This document shows, piece after piece, positions 63,960-64,000 of a stretch of 64,000 nucleotides of DNA. This DNA is from Sphingopyxis sp. MSC1_008. Its GTDB lineage: Bacteria > Pseudomonadota > Alphaproteobacteria > Sphingomonadales > Sphingomonadaceae. Position 1 is the stretch's first letter. The number at the start of each line of letters is the position of its first letter. The notes beneath the pieces are model-generated. The model did no database searches. It saw only the letters and a program-made list of their open reading frames with translations, and was not told the origin of the DNA. The stretch covers positions 1 through 64,000 of the forward strand of contig NZ_JALPRD010000018.1 of the NCBI RefSeq assembly GCF_023197165.1, read 5' to 3'. The position numbers were made by a program, and so were the translations under genes.

Positions 63960-64000
63960 TTATTTGCCCGCGGCGAAGAGGCCGATCAGCACAAGCAGGA
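63960..64000 (-). CDS. C-terminal end of a small membrane protein, cut by window edge
   Basis: The last 41 bases encode, on the minus strand, LLVLIGLFAAGK then TAA at 63960-63962. The hydrophobic run ending in Lys suits the end of a twin-transmembrane (HIG1-type) protein, which often precedes the cobalamin adenosyltransferase gene in sphingomonads. Only 12 residues are visible, so this is tentative. Confidence 0.35.
   Translation of the reverse strand, partial: LLVLIGLFAAGK

Overview
The window looks like chromosome of a high-GC alphaproteobacterium of the order Sphingomonadales, most like Sphingopyxis or a close relative. The grounds are the strong GC third-position bias, two large TonB-dependent receptors with typical AQ-type signal peptides, the xseA-DUF2093-M23 arrangement, the small lysine-rich MAKGQKKSN-type protein, and the many facing palindromic intergenic repeats. 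The genus is an inference from style; no 16S rRNA is present. I saw no tRNA, rRNA, insertion sequence, prophage or CRISPR array. No gene-free stretch exceeds 300 bases; the longest gaps (about 250 to 270 bases near 25.1, 40.1 and 43.5 kb) hold palindromic repeats, terminators or upstream regions.

Region 1 (0-11 kb) holds small metabolic and stress genes: a ThuA-like protein cut by the window edge, two separate 2'-5' RNA ligase-like proteins, two adjacent DUF1801 proteins behind an arylamine N-acetyltransferase, OsmC, small membrane proteins (DUF2061, DUF962), an alpha/beta hydrolase with a suspicious out-of-frame tail, a tiny exported peptide resembling the N-terminal helix of planctomycete DUF1559 pseudopilins, and a minus-strand run ung - TauE/SafE - 43-residue basic protein - DUF427 - UPF0178.

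Region 2 (11-27 kb) has a 1022-residue TonB-dependent receptor, hisE and a HIT protein, then the envelope-defence pair alpha-2-macroglobulin plus penicillin-binding protein 1C, an APC amino-acid permease and a Bcr/CflA-type MFS exporter. Region 3 (27-37 kb) is rich in peptidases: an exported M16 protein, a penicillin-acylase-type Ntn hydrolase diverging from an exported M17 leucyl aminopeptidase, and clpB behind a candidate sigma-32 promoter.

Region 4 (36.6-43.5 kb) is the least ordinary part. It has three tandem paralogous small exported proteins behind a TPR-aspartyl/asparaginyl beta-hydroxylase, which diverges from a sulfotransferase-like gene; a second TonB-dependent receptor follows. Region 5 (43.7-57.6 kb) is housekeeping and envelope: M23 peptidase, DUF2093, xseA, and purD whose start codon overlaps the divergent xseA start; a membrane-anchored helix-hairpin-helix protein with an Ala/Lys/Pro-rich stalk; a CorC/HlyC-type protein; an OmpA-type lipoprotein; and a tightly overlapped six-gene minus-strand run (VUT/queuosine-type transporter, argB, yggT, folD, lipoprotein, marC). 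A CNT nucleoside transporter, a crystallin-fold exported protein and an MliC-type lysozyme inhibitor follow. Region 6 (57.6-64 kb) has an epoxide hydrolase, a 3-hydroxybutyryl-CoA dehydrogenase coupled to a methyltransferase, the ergothioneine pair egtB-egtD, and a PduO-type cobalamin adenosyltransferase.

The assignments come from reading motifs in the translated sequence. No database search was run, so family names rest on recognised motifs and architecture.
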